Shown here: positions 24,555-33,678 of the stretch, piece by piece
How positions within the stretch are numbered: the stretch's first letter is position 1
Layout of the letters: every line of letters begins with the position of its first letter
DNA from: JABHIE01 sp964584805
GTDB taxonomy: Bacteria > Planctomycetota > UBA1135
Assembly (NCBI GenBank): GCA_964584805.1
Contig: CAZPAY010000001.1
Span: 276,405 to 340,404, forward strand
Length of the DNA stretch: 64,000 nucleotides
Direction of reading: 5' to 3'
Made by a program: the position numbers and the translations under genes
The notes under the pieces: generated by a model
What the model was told of the DNA's origin: nothing
What the model saw: the letters and a program-made list of their open reading frames with translations, nothing else
Database searches by the model: none

Positions 24555-27500
24555 GCGACTCCGACACGCAACGCGGCATCCTGAGCTACGGAGTGCGCCG
24601 GCCGGTGGGCATGTTGATGCTCGTTTTGGCGGGCGTCGTATTTGGTGTCGTTTCCTTAGGCAAGTTGCCCGTCGACTTGCTACCCGCGATGGATTACCCC
24701 TCGCTTACGGTGCGCACGGCCTACCCAGGTGCCGCCCCTTCTGATGTTGAAGAGCGCGTCACCGAACGGCTCGAAGATGTCTTGTCGACAGTTGGTTCCG
24801 TTGTCTCGATGCGTTCGAGTTCGCGCGCTGAGTTGAGTGAAATACAACTTGAGTTTGAGTGGGGTTCCAACTTGCCGTTTTTGGTGCAAGATGTCCGCGA
24901 GAGGCTTGACCGCGTTTTCTTGCCCGCTGGCTCAGAGAAGCCACTCATTTTGCGCTACGACCCCGGCCTTGACCCGATTATGCGGGTGGCCCTTTCTGGC
25001 GATACAGATTTAACTCGCCTTCGTGACTTAGCCGAGCGTGATGTCGAGCGTGAATTAGAAAGCATCACCGGTGTGGCGGCCGTCCGTGTGCGTGGTGGCC
25101 TCGAAGAAGAGATTGTGGTCATGCTTGATTCGCATCGCATGGCAAATTTAAATCTAACCCCCGAACTCGTCAAAACGCGCCTTGCGGAAGAAAACTTAAA
25201 TGTCCCGGGCGGCACACTGGAAGAGGGCTCGGTTGAATATGTCGTGCGCACGCTCAATGAGTTCCGCACCCTTGATGAAATTGCTGAGTTGCCCTTAGTT
25301 ACACGCGCAGGCGTGGCCATCAAACTAAAAGAAGTCGCTGATGTACGCCGCTTCCATAAAGACCGCGATGTGATTCTGCGGGTCGCCGGTGATGAGGCGG
25401 TTGAAGTTGATATCTTCCGCGAAGCTGGTGCAAACTTGGTTGAAGTATCTGAAGCCGTTCGTGAGCGATTGTTTGGGGCGGCAAGTACAACTGTTTCAGG
25501 TGGCGGCAAAGGAAGCCACGGCCAACGCATGGACAAAAGTGTGCGCCGCCGCAAAAGCGTGCAAGATTCCTTGCCAAGCGGCATCTCTCTCACCTTGCTG
25601 AGTGATCAATCGCAGTTTGTAAAAGACGCGATTGACGAAGTGAAATCGGCAGCGATGCTAGGCGGCTTATTGGCCGTTTTGGTTTGCTACTTTTTCTTAC
25701 GCCGCTTTGCCGCAACCATGCTGATTGGCTTGGCGGTACCTGTTTCCGTCGTGGCCACTTTCGGCGCGATGTATTCCGCGGGCGTCACCATGAACATCAT
25801 GTCGCTAGGTGGCCTCGCACTCGGTATCGGAATGCTAGTCGACAACACCATTGTGGTCCTTGAATCGATTGCCCGCCGTCGTGAGCAGGGTGATTCACCT
25901 AAAGTTGCAGCAGTGCGTGGAGTACAAGAAGTTGGCTCGGCCGTTACGGCTTCGACTCTGACCACGGTCGCTGTATTTGCCCCGATTATTTTCGTCGAAG
26001 GCGTTGCGGGTCAAACTTTCGGCGACCAAGCCTTGGCCGTTGTTGCCTCCCTATCCCTATCCCTTGCAGTGGCACTCTTCTTCTTGCCCGGTTTGGCCGC
26101 GCGAGTTGATTTGCATCCTGATGCTAAACCTGAGCCCAGGGGCTTACAGTTTGCAAACCTTTCCAAGGGGGTTTTGCCGAGACTGCGCGCTTTGTGGAAT
26201 GGTGCATCCTCATCAGGCCAAGCCCATTCTTCTTGGGGCGACCGCTTGCTGACACCTATCCGTGCTTTGCGCAACAAGCGTGTTTGGCTTTCCCTTGCGC
26301 TTGGTGCAGGCGCCGGCTTGTGCTTTGCACAACGCGCATCCGTAATTGCTGCTGAGCTCGCCAAAAAGGGAGCCAAATCTGGCATGCCCGGCATGGGTAG
26401 CGGAAGTCATGGCGGCGGTGGCATGGGTGGCGGAGGTGGTCGCGGGATGGGCTCCATGCTCTCCGCTGCCACAGAACAAGCCGCAGCCGGGTGGCTGATG
26501 GCAGGTATCGTGCTCTCGTTACCCCTTCTTTGGGTTTTAGGTGACCCCATCTTGCGCTTCCTTGGTGCGGTTCTAGCCGACTTTGCTTCTCTACTGTTGT
26601 TTTTGGTTACGGCTCTTGCCGGGTTGGCACTTGCCATCTTCCAAGCGATTGCCTGGTTGCCGGCAAAAGCTGTGAGCGCAACTCAACTTGTCTTGGAAAA
26701 GGGCTACCCCGTTTTCTTACGCCGCGTTTTACGCGCGCCATCCATGCTTCTGCTCTTGGCCGTTGTTTTTGCCGGCTTTGCTTGGAATACTGCAGGCTCC
26801 TTGGGTCGGGAATTACTACCTGAAGTCAAGCAAGGCGAATTAACGGCCGAGCTGTTTTTCCCTGCGGGCTTCCCTCTCACCGAAACCGACCGAATCGCGC
26901 GTGAGCTTTCGATTCAAACGAGTAAAGTCTCAGGGGTTCTCGAGACCGCTGTCCTATCTGGCGCTGATGAAGAATCTGTTTCTTCTGACGAGAACGGCCC
27001 CCACCGCGCCAGCCTAACCGTCCGCACTATCCAAGAGGGCGATGCACGAGCCATCGAGATGGGTGTTGAATCGGCATTGCGGCATCTCCTTGAGCGAGAG
27101 CCTGCACTGGCGCGATATCACATCCGTCGACCTACTTTGCTAGCACTGAATGCTCCGCTTGAGATTGAGGTTTTCGCCGACAATCTTGAAGAGCTCGCGG
27201 CAGCAACAAGCACAGCTGCAGCGGCTCTGCGCGATGTTCCCGGCATTACCGATTTGCGGTCTTCTTTGCGCCGTGGCAACCCCGAGGTGCGCATCACGCT
27301 TGACCGTGAGAAATTGGCGCGCCATAACTTAACGATTGGCTCGGTCGCAAGCCGTTTGCGTTTGGCCGTCGAAGGCGAGGCTGCATCAACCTTCCCAGGA
27401 GCCGATGAGCGCGTTGATATTCGGGTGCGCACCGATTTGTCTCAACTCAAACATGTCGAGCAATTGCGTGAGCTACCGGTCAACCCCGAAGCTGAAAAGC

Positions 27501-28243
27501 CTCTCCCACTAGGCGCAATCGCTACCTTTACGATTGCCGATGGCCCAAGTGAAATCCGCCATGTTGACAACCGCCGCGCCGCCGTTTTGTCGGCCTCTCT
27601 TGCGGGTTTTGACCTTGGCGCCACGAGCGATGCCGTCACTGCCGCGCTCAACGAAATGCCGGCCATGCCCGGCGTGCGTTTTGATGTAAGTGGTCAGAAA
27701 AAAGAGATGGACGAAGCCCTGAGCTCGCTTAACTTTGCTCTTTTGCTTGCTATCTTTTTGGTTTACGCGGTCATGGCGGCTCAATTTGAAAGCTTGCTCC
27801 AACCACTTTTGATTCTGTTCTCGGTACCGCTCGCAGGCATTGGTGCTGTTTTTGGCCTAGCCATTACAGGCACTCCCCTTTCCATTGTGGCTTTATTGGG
27901 CGCGGTGATTTTGGCGGGTATCGTGGTCAACAATGCGATTGTGTTAGTCGATCGCATCAACCGCAACCGCGACAACGGCATGAGCCTCGATGACGCCATC
28001 ATTGAAGGTGGCAAGACACGCTTACGCCCCATTTTGATGACAACCACGACTACGGTTTTAGGCATGCTGCCTCTAACCGGCTGGCTGAGTTTCGCGGGGT
28101 CGGCAGAAGGCACAGAGTTGCGGGCTCCCATGGCACTCGTTGTCATTTGCGGTTTGGTTGCTTCCACTTTGTTGACACTGGTGGTCATCCCTGCGGGTTA
28201 TCGCCTGCTCGCTCAATTCACATCGAAAGAGCAACATGCCTAA
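24551..28243 (+). CDS. RND efflux transporter with enlarged central membrane insertion
   Basis: A 1230-residue proton-driven inner-membrane pump of the AcrB/HAE type; usual length is about 1030-1050. The first half has TM1 near residue 18-38 and TM4 with GIGMLVDNTIVVLESI (Asp near 431). The second half has GIVVNNAIVLVDRINR. Between the halves, residues about 515-725, is an insertion of roughly 170 residues with three extra hydrophobic stretches (about 578-597, 646-668, 672-705) and a Gly/Met/His-rich segment (607-637). A shorter Gly/Ser/Arg-rich loop lies at 315-337. Substrate unknown; metal or organic compounds are possible. Confidence 0.9.
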   Translation: MSDSDTQRGILSYGVRRPVGMLMLVLAGVVFGVVSLGKLPVDLLPAMDYPSLTVRTAYPGAAPSDVEERVTERLEDVLSTVGSVVSMRSSSRAELSEIQLEFEWGSNLPFLVQDVRERLDRVFLPAGSEKPLILRYDPGLDPIMRVALSGDTDLTRLRDLAERDVERELESITGVAAVRVRGGLEEEIVVMLDSHRMANLNLTPELVKTRLAEENLNVPGGTLEEGSVEYVVRTLNEFRTLDEIAELPLVTRAGVAIKLKEVADVRRFHKDRDVILRVAGDEAVEVDIFREAGANLVEVSEAVRERLFGAASTTVSGGGKGSHGQRMDKSVRRRKSVQDSLPSGISLTLLSDQSQFVKDAIDEVKSAAMLGGLLAVLVCYFFLRRFAATMLIGLAVPVSVVATFGAMYSAGVTMNIMSLGGLALGIGMLVDNTIVVLESIARRREQGDSPKVAAVRGVQEVGSAVTASTLTTVAVFAPIIFVEGVAGQTFGDQALAVVASLSLSLAVALFFLPGLAARVDLHPDAKPEPRGLQFANLSKGVLPRLRALWNGASSSGQAHSSWGDRLLTPIRALRNKRVWLSLALGAGAGLCFAQRASVIAAELAKKGAKSGMPGMGSGSHGGGGMGGGGGRGMGSMLSAATEQAAAGWLMAGIVLSLPLLWVLGDPILRFLGAVLADFASLLLFLVTALAGLALAIFQAIAWLPAKAVSATQLVLEKGYPVFLRRVLRAPSMLLLLAVVFAGFAWNTAGSLGRELLPEVKQGELTAELFFPAGFPLTETDRIARELSIQTSKVSGVLETAVLSGADEESVSSDENGPHRASLTVRTIQEGDARAIEMGVESALRHLLEREPALARYHIRRPTLLALNAPLEIEVFADNLEELAAATSTAAAALRDVPGITDLRSSLRRGNPEVRITLDREKLARHNLTIGSVASRLRLAVEGEAASTFPGADERVDIRVRTDLSQLKHVEQLRELPVNPEAEKPLPLGAIATFTIADGPSEIRHVDNRRAAVLSASLAGFDLGATSDAVTAALNEMPAMPGVRFDVSGQKKEMDEALSSLNFALLLAIFLVYAVMAAQFESLLQPLLILFSVPLAGIGAVFGLAITGTPLSIVALLGAVILAGIVVNNAIVLVDRINRNRDNGMSLDDAIIEGGKTRLRPILMTTTTTVLGMLPLTGWLSFAGSAEGTELRAPMALVVICGLVASTLLTLVVIPAGYRLLAQFTSKEQHA

Positions 28244-31200
28244 GCCGCACGCCGAATCCTCGCCGCCAGGGTCCAAAAGCACAGACATCGGCCACCCCGT
28301 TTTAGTTCGCTTTTTCCAAGGCCTAGTGCGGCGACCGATTGCCGTCTTAATGGCCTGCTTGGCCTTGGCTGGCATGAGCGTCATTGCCACTGGCCGCATT
28401 CCGATTGAGTTGATTCCCGCTGGCTTTGGTTCAAGCAGTGTGACCGTAAGCGCGCCCTGGAGTGGCGCCAACCCCGGCGAGATTGAGCAAAAAGTTGTTT
28501 TGCCTCTCGAAGATGAGCTACGCACTTTGACGGGCGTACAAGACATTTTGGCGGTTGCTGGCGCTGGCTCGGCCACCATCGTTTTGAATTTCCCCGGTAA
28601 CTACGACATGGATCAAGCCCATGCCGAAGTAAGCGACCGCATCGAGCGCGTGCGCCCTCGACTGCCGCGCGAAGTCGACCGCATCACCGTCCGTCGCTGG
28701 AATTCGGGCGACATGCCTGTCATGTGGATGGGCGTGCGCTACCCCGTGGTTGACCCCGAGCGGTCACAAGAAATCCTAAGCGAAACTTTGCAGCCTCGCC
28801 TGGAAGCCATTGAAGGCGTGGCTTCGGCCAACATTCGCGGCATCTTGCCCACTTCAGTGCGGATCCTTCTCGACGAAGAGCGGGTGGCGGCAAACCGAGT
28901 CGACATCGGCGCATTGGTAAGGCAGCTGCAAAGCGACAACATCTCCTCCCCTCTTGGCGACCTTGATGCCGCGGGCTCACGATTCTTGGTACGCATGGAT
29001 GAGCGATTTGCAACGCTCGAAGAGATTGAGAATTTTGTGGTGCGCCCAGGCCTCAAGCTCAAAGACATTGGCCGCGTTGTCAAAGTGCGCTCCGCGCCTG
29101 AGCATTTTTTCCGGGTCGATGGTGACTACACCCTAGGGGTCGCGATTAGCAAAGAGACTTCGGCGAACACTTTCGATGTCTGTAAGCGCATCACTGAAAT
29201 TGTCGAAAACGAATTCCCGCAAGATGCACAACTCGGGCGATTTGAATACTCCATCTTCTGGAACGAAGGTGACAATATTCGCACCATTTTGACCAACCTC
29301 ATCGAAGACGCCGCCCTGGGCGGTTTAATCGCAAGTTTGGTTTTGTTTGCCTTCTTGCGGCGCGTCGGGCTCACTTTGCTGATATCCGTTTCGATTCCAT
29401 TTTCGGTATTGGTGGCGCTGACCTGGATTTGGGCAAGTGGAGGCAGTTTCAATCTCTTCACCATGACGGGCATCGCCATCGCCATTGGCATGCTGGTTGA
29501 CAATGCCGTCGTCATTGTGGAAGCGATTTTCACGCGTTTAATGCGTAAAGAATCTCTGTACGATGCGACCACCAAAGGCCCAGCGGAAGTCATGCTCGCG
29601 GTAGTCACCGCGACCCTCACAACCGTTGTCGTTTTCTTACCGCTCATCTTCATGTCGGAAGAGCGCAACGCACGGTTAGTCAGTTCGGCAATGGGTATCC
29701 CCCTCTGCGTGAGTTTGATTGGCGCTTTGATTCTTGCGATTTTCATCGTGCCCGTTTTCTCGCGCAATGCCATGCGCGAAAAGTCGATGCAAGCTTTGGC
29801 TGAGCGCATGCAGAAGCGCGAAACTCAAAGCGATGGCCCCCTGGGCCGCCTGCAAGGGTTCTTCACCAAGTTGGTTGGTTGGAGCCTCGACCACCGTTTT
29901 AGAGCCTTCACACTTGCTGGTCTTTTTTTGGCGTCGGGTGCATTCGCGCGCGCAGGTAGCTCTTTCTCCGCTGAGGGCAGCATGGGTGGAAGCCAATTGT
30001 CCATCAACTTTGACTTATCCGAAGGCACCACCCTCTACGACGCGGACCAAGCCGTCGCGGAATTAGAAAAGACTATCCTCAGTTCTGAGTTTAAAGAAGG
30101 CATCCAAAAGCCAACCATTGGTATCCAATACGACCGCTCGGGCGGCAACATCAACATGTGGCACGACGACAAGCCGTTGCCCGATGAAGAAAAGGCGATT
30201 CGCAAATACTTCAAAGAGCATGTACCCGACTCAGCGATTTTCGATTTCAAATTCGAGCGCGGTTTTGATGAGCGCAACACGACAGATGAGCATTGGGTGC
30301 GCGTGCAATTGACGGGCCCTGACAGCTTGAGTGTCGAGCAATACGCTGAGCAGCTGCGCGCCATTGCACGATCTGAAACCGACATTAAAGAAGTGGCCGA
30401 CCCGGCTCGCACCACCCGCGAGATGCGGCTCAGCCTTGACCGCGACCGCATGAACCGCCTCGGCATTTCCAGCCAAGCGGTATTGGGCACAATTGAGTGG
30501 GGCTTGCGAGGTTTTATGGTTTCGCGGTTTGAGACCGAGCGCAGTGACATTCCGTTGATTTTAGAATTCGATGACCCTGATGTTCCCGACCGCGAGCGGC
30601 TGAAAGAAATGATGCTCATGATTCCATCAGGTGGAGTGATTCCGCTCGATTCGATTGCTGACTTCAAATCCGCGCGCGCGCCGTCGAGCATTTCACGCCG
30701 CAATGGCCTGACTTCAGCCGTAGTGGGCTTGCTCCCCCACAACGATGACATCCGCGAGCGCCGACTCTTGCTTGAGCGCCTCACTGATCAACTCAAACTC
30801 CCCGAAGGCTACTCTTGGAAACAGGTTGGCGGTTGGTCAGGCTTTTCGCAAGATATGGGTGAAATGAAAACTGCTTTTACCCTCAGCATCGCACTCGTCT
30901 TTTTGCTGATGGGTCTGCTCTTCAATTCACTCGTTTTGCCTTTTTCCGTATTGAGCACGATTTGGTTTGCTGTCACCGGAGCCAACTGGGCTTTCAAACT
31001 GACCGGCACGCCTATGGATCTCATGGGCATGGTCGGCATGATTGTCCTTGCCGGCGTGGTCGTCAACAACGGCATCGTTTTGGTCGATCGCATTTTGCAG
31101 CACGAAGCCATTGGGCTTGACCGGCGAGATGCCATCCTGCAAGCAACGCGCGACCGTCTGCGCCCCGTCTTGATGACGGCACTCACCACCATTTTTGGGC

Positions 31201-31379
31201 TTTTACCGATTGCTCTCAGCGAAGAAACGGGCATGGGCTTTTCCTTTAAGGGTCTAGCCATTGGTGTTGCCGGCGGCTTGGCATTTACGACTTTTTTTAC
31301 GCTCTGGATTGTGCCGCTTCTTTACGCCACCTTTAATGATTTTGGCGCGCTGGTCTCGCGACGATTCAATAAAGCTTAA
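28236..31379 (+). CDS. RND efflux transporter, second subunit
   Basis: A 1047-residue pump of normal RND length with twelve predicted membrane helices and two periplasmic porter regions. TM4 carries IGMLVDNAVVIVEAIF and the second half GVVVNNGIVLVDRI. It starts 8 bases before the end of the preceding pump gene, so the two and the adaptor form one operon. Two unlike RND proteins with one adaptor recall MdtBC-type heterotrimers. The two share layout but differ strongly in sequence and in the central insertion. Confidence 0.93.
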   Translation: MPKPHAESSPPGSKSTDIGHPVLVRFFQGLVRRPIAVLMACLALAGMSVIATGRIPIELIPAGFGSSSVTVSAPWSGANPGEIEQKVVLPLEDELRTLTGVQDILAVAGAGSATIVLNFPGNYDMDQAHAEVSDRIERVRPRLPREVDRITVRRWNSGDMPVMWMGVRYPVVDPERSQEILSETLQPRLEAIEGVASANIRGILPTSVRILLDEERVAANRVDIGALVRQLQSDNISSPLGDLDAAGSRFLVRMDERFATLEEIENFVVRPGLKLKDIGRVVKVRSAPEHFFRVDGDYTLGVAISKETSANTFDVCKRITEIVENEFPQDAQLGRFEYSIFWNEGDNIRTILTNLIEDAALGGLIASLVLFAFLRRVGLTLLISVSIPFSVLVALTWIWASGGSFNLFTMTGIAIAIGMLVDNAVVIVEAIFTRLMRKESLYDATTKGPAEVMLAVVTATLTTVVVFLPLIFMSEERNARLVSSAMGIPLCVSLIGALILAIFIVPVFSRNAMREKSMQALAERMQKRETQSDGPLGRLQGFFTKLVGWSLDHRFRAFTLAGLFLASGAFARAGSSFSAEGSMGGSQLSINFDLSEGTTLYDADQAVAELEKTILSSEFKEGIQKPTIGIQYDRSGGNINMWHDDKPLPDEEKAIRKYFKEHVPDSAIFDFKFERGFDERNTTDEHWVRVQLTGPDSLSVEQYAEQLRAIARSETDIKEVADPARTTREMRLSLDRDRMNRLGISSQAVLGTIEWGLRGFMVSRFETERSDIPLILEFDDPDVPDRERLKEMMLMIPSGGVIPLDSIADFKSARAPSSISRRNGLTSAVVGLLPHNDDIRERRLLLERLTDQLKLPEGYSWKQVGGWSGFSQDMGEMKTAFTLSIALVFLLMGLLFNSLVLPFSVLSTIWFAVTGANWAFKLTGTPMDLMGMVGMIVLAGVVVNNGIVLVDRILQHEAIGLDRRDAILQATRDRLRPVLMTALTTIFGLLPIALSEETGMGFSFKGLAIGVAGGLAFTTFFTLWIVPLLYATFNDFGALVSRRFNKA

Positions 31380-31418
31380 GCGCAACAACAATCCGCAAGG
31401 AAACGATACAATACGCCG

Positions 31419-31949
31419 ATGGCATCGTTCCTTGACGGCTCAACAAATCCCACAGCCCCTCGGCGCTTCGCGATTGCGGTTTCGCGTTTTAACGCACCCA
31501 TCACCGAGGCTCTCCTTGAAGGCGCATTGCGTACATTTGTTGACCAGGGCATCCCTGCTGACGCCGTCGATGTGGCCCGCGTGCCAGGTGCTTTTGAGTT
31601 GCCGCTTGTTTGTGACAAGTTAGCCGCAACGGGTAAATACGATGCGGTGATTGCGCTCGGTTGTGTCGTCCGTGGTGAGACCCCTCACTTTGATTATGTT
31701 TGCGGCGAGTGTGGCCGCGGCTTGATGGATGTTGGCCTGAAGCATCAGCTGCCCATCATCTTTGGCGTATTGACAACCGATACGATGCAACAAGCACTTC
31801 ACCGCGCCGACGCTGGCTCGCTCAACTCAAGCGATGGTGCTGCCGACGGCGACACCGAAAAGCACACCCCTAAATGCAACAAAGGTGCTGAATCAGCTCT
31901 TTGTGCACTCGAAATGACTGCCCTTCTCCCGGCCATCTCTTCGTTATGA
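31419..31949 (+). CDS. ribH: 6,7-dimethyl-8-ribityllumazine synthase
   Basis: A 176-residue enzyme for the penultimate step of riboflavin synthesis. Identified by FAIAVSRFNAPITEALLEGA, VPGAFELPLV, GCVVRGETPHFDYV (with the catalytic His near 90) and FGVLTTDTMQQALHRA. The family usually ends a few residues later with a short loop and NKGxExAxxAxEM; here a polar stretch of about 20 residues (132-153) separates RA from NKGAESALCALEM. It heads a tight ribH-nusB-ftsY set. The ribH-nusB pairing is common in bacteria. Confidence 0.95.
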   Translation: MASFLDGSTNPTAPRRFAIAVSRFNAPITEALLEGALRTFVDQGIPADAVDVARVPGAFELPLVCDKLAATGKYDAVIALGCVVRGETPHFDYVCGECGRGLMDVGLKHQLPIIFGVLTTDTMQQALHRADAGSLNSSDGAADGDTEKHTPKCNKGAESALCALEMTALLPAISSL

Positions 31950-32752
31950 ACTCACCCGTCAGACGGCGCACGCGCGCGCGCGAACTCGCCTTACAATTTT
32001 TATACACAATCGAAATCCGTGGCACCGAGGCCATGGAAGATTTGCCTGAATTCGCCAAGCATCACAGTAAGGGTGTCGGCAGCGCAAAAGATCGGCGCGA
32101 GATTTCTGAATATCTCAACAATCTATGCCACGGTGTTTACGACCACTACGCTGACTTAAACGACTGGATTGAGGCCATCGCCCGCAACTGGAAACTCGAG
32201 CGCATGGCTCTGATTGACCGTAACATTTTACGGATGGCCATCTATGAGCTTTTGTTCAGCACCGATGTGCCCTTTAAAGTCGTCATCAACGAAGCCATTG
32301 ATGTAGCCAAGCGTTTTTCAGGGCCGCAATCGGGCGGCTTCGTCAACGGCATCCTTGACCGCACGCGCATTATCATCCAAGAGGCTCGCGAAAACGGTGA
32401 TGAAATTCCAGCCCCTCCTCTGGGTGACATCGCAGCGGCTGCTCCGCTTCCTGGCGACGAACTCGAGCAAAAAGATGAATCGCTTGTCGAAGATGGCACT
32501 GTAGCGGGCGAGACGACGACTGCCTGGGAATCTCCAGCGGAAGTCATCCAAGAAGAAGTCACCCCGGAAGATGCCATCGCGGCAGCTCAAGCTGCTCCAG
32601 CGCGCCGTCGCCGTCGCCGTCGTACGACTCAAGAAGAGTCAGTTATGATTTCCGAAGAAGAGTTCGACGAAATAGCCCAGCCTGAGATGCCCACGGATTA
32701 CGACGAGGTCGTCGACGACACATTCAGTGAGCCCGACCTGTCTGCAGAATAA
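31946..32752 (+). CDS. nusB: Transcription antitermination factor NusB with long acidic tail
   Basis: A 268-residue protein. Residues 1-140 are NusB, an RNA-binding helical protein of rRNA antitermination: RRTRARELALQFLYTIE at the start, then NWKLERMALIDRNILRMAIYEL and KVVINEAIDVAKRFSGPQSGGFVNGILD. The C-terminal 125 residues are disordered-looking and acidic, with an Arg block (ARRRRRRR) near 221. The start at 31946 makes an ATGA overlap with ribH; an in-frame ATG 45 bases upstream would sit inside ribH. Ordinary NusB is about 140 residues. Confidence 0.94.
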   Translation: MNSPVRRRTRARELALQFLYTIEIRGTEAMEDLPEFAKHHSKGVGSAKDRREISEYLNNLCHGVYDHYADLNDWIEAIARNWKLERMALIDRNILRMAIYELLFSTDVPFKVVINEAIDVAKRFSGPQSGGFVNGILDRTRIIIQEARENGDEIPAPPLGDIAAAAPLPGDELEQKDESLVEDGTVAGETTTAWESPAEVIQEEVTPEDAIAAAQAAPARRRRRRRTTQEESVMISEEEFDEIAQPEMPTDYDEVVDDTFSEPDLSAE

Positions 32753-33678
32753 TGGTGCTCTCTAAACTGCGCGCTGGCTTGTCTCGCACGCGCAATCGCA
32801 TTTCGCATGCATTGCGGCGCTTGTCAGGCGATGCCACGATGGCCGAGGCACTTGAGGCACTAGAAGAAATCCTCTACACCGCAGATGTCGGCTCGCTTGC
32901 GGGTGAGTTGATCGAGCAAGCTGAAAATGAAGTCTCGCGTGGTTCATTCGATTCGCCCGCCGACCTGAGCCCGTGGCTGCACGAGCGTTTAAGTGAATTA
33001 GTGCAGGGCCCTGCTGGCGACCCTTTGCCACCACGCTCAGGTGAAGGCCCCCAAGTTTTGATGATTGTCGGTGTCAACGGAGCGGGCAAGACCACTAGCA
33101 TTGCCAAGATGGTGCAGTTTTTGCGCGACCGCGGGCAAACCGTTTTGGTTGGAGCGGGCGACACCTTCCGCGCTGCAGCGGTTGAGCAGTTGCAAGTTTG
33201 GTGTGACCGCGCGAGCGTGGAATTAGTCAAAGGCGCTCAAGGCGCCGACCCGGCTGCAGTGGCACATGATGCAGCTTCAGCGGCAGTCGCTCGAAAGGTC
33301 GACTACTTGGTGCTCGACACCGCCGGCCGTCTGCACACACAAAAAAACCTGATGAGTGAGCTTGAAAAAATCTCGCGAGTGTTGGGGAAAATTATCCCTG
33401 ATGCCCCCCACGAGACGATTTTGATTCTAGACTCCACGACCGGTCAAAATGCCGTGCAGCAAGCGCGACTCTTTGGCCAAAGCGTGCCACTATCGGGGGT
33501 CGTCCTTGCCAAACTCGATGGCACGGCAAAAGGTGGCGCGGTGCTGAGCATTGGCCGTGAGCTCAAACTACCCGTCAAATTTGCAGGCGTGGGCGAGGGC
33601 ATCCACGATCTTGAGGTGTTCGACCCAACCGCCTATGTCAACGCCCTGCTCGACCTCGAGGAAACCCCCACGCGCTAA
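32752..33678 (+). CDS. ftsY: Signal recognition particle receptor FtsY
   Basis: A 308-residue SRP GTPase that docks ribosome-nascent chains at the membrane. It has an N domain (about 1-85) and a G domain with GVNGAGKTTSIAKM, GDTFRAAAVEQL, LDTAGRLHTQKNLM and LAKLDGTAKGG. It lacks the long acidic A domain of E. coli FtsY, as in many other bacteria; the N-terminal basic helix (LSKLRAGLSRTRNR) may bind the membrane. It overlaps nusB by one base (TAATG). Confidence 0.97.
   Translation: MVLSKLRAGLSRTRNRISHALRRLSGDATMAEALEALEEILYTADVGSLAGELIEQAENEVSRGSFDSPADLSPWLHERLSELVQGPAGDPLPPRSGEGPQVLMIVGVNGAGKTTSIAKMVQFLRDRGQTVLVGAGDTFRAAAVEQLQVWCDRASVELVKGAQGADPAAVAHDAASAAVARKVDYLVLDTAGRLHTQKNLMSELEKISRVLGKIIPDAPHETILILDSTTGQNAVQQARLFGQSVPLSGVVLAKLDGTAKGGAVLSIGRELKLPVKFAGVGEGIHDLEVFDPTAYVNALLDLEETPTR

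Noticed and set aside
26380..26470. Frameshift or foreign insertion suspected from the Gly/Met-rich run in the RND gene
   Set aside because: The frame stays open and both RND halves are in register, so it is a coding insertion, not damage.
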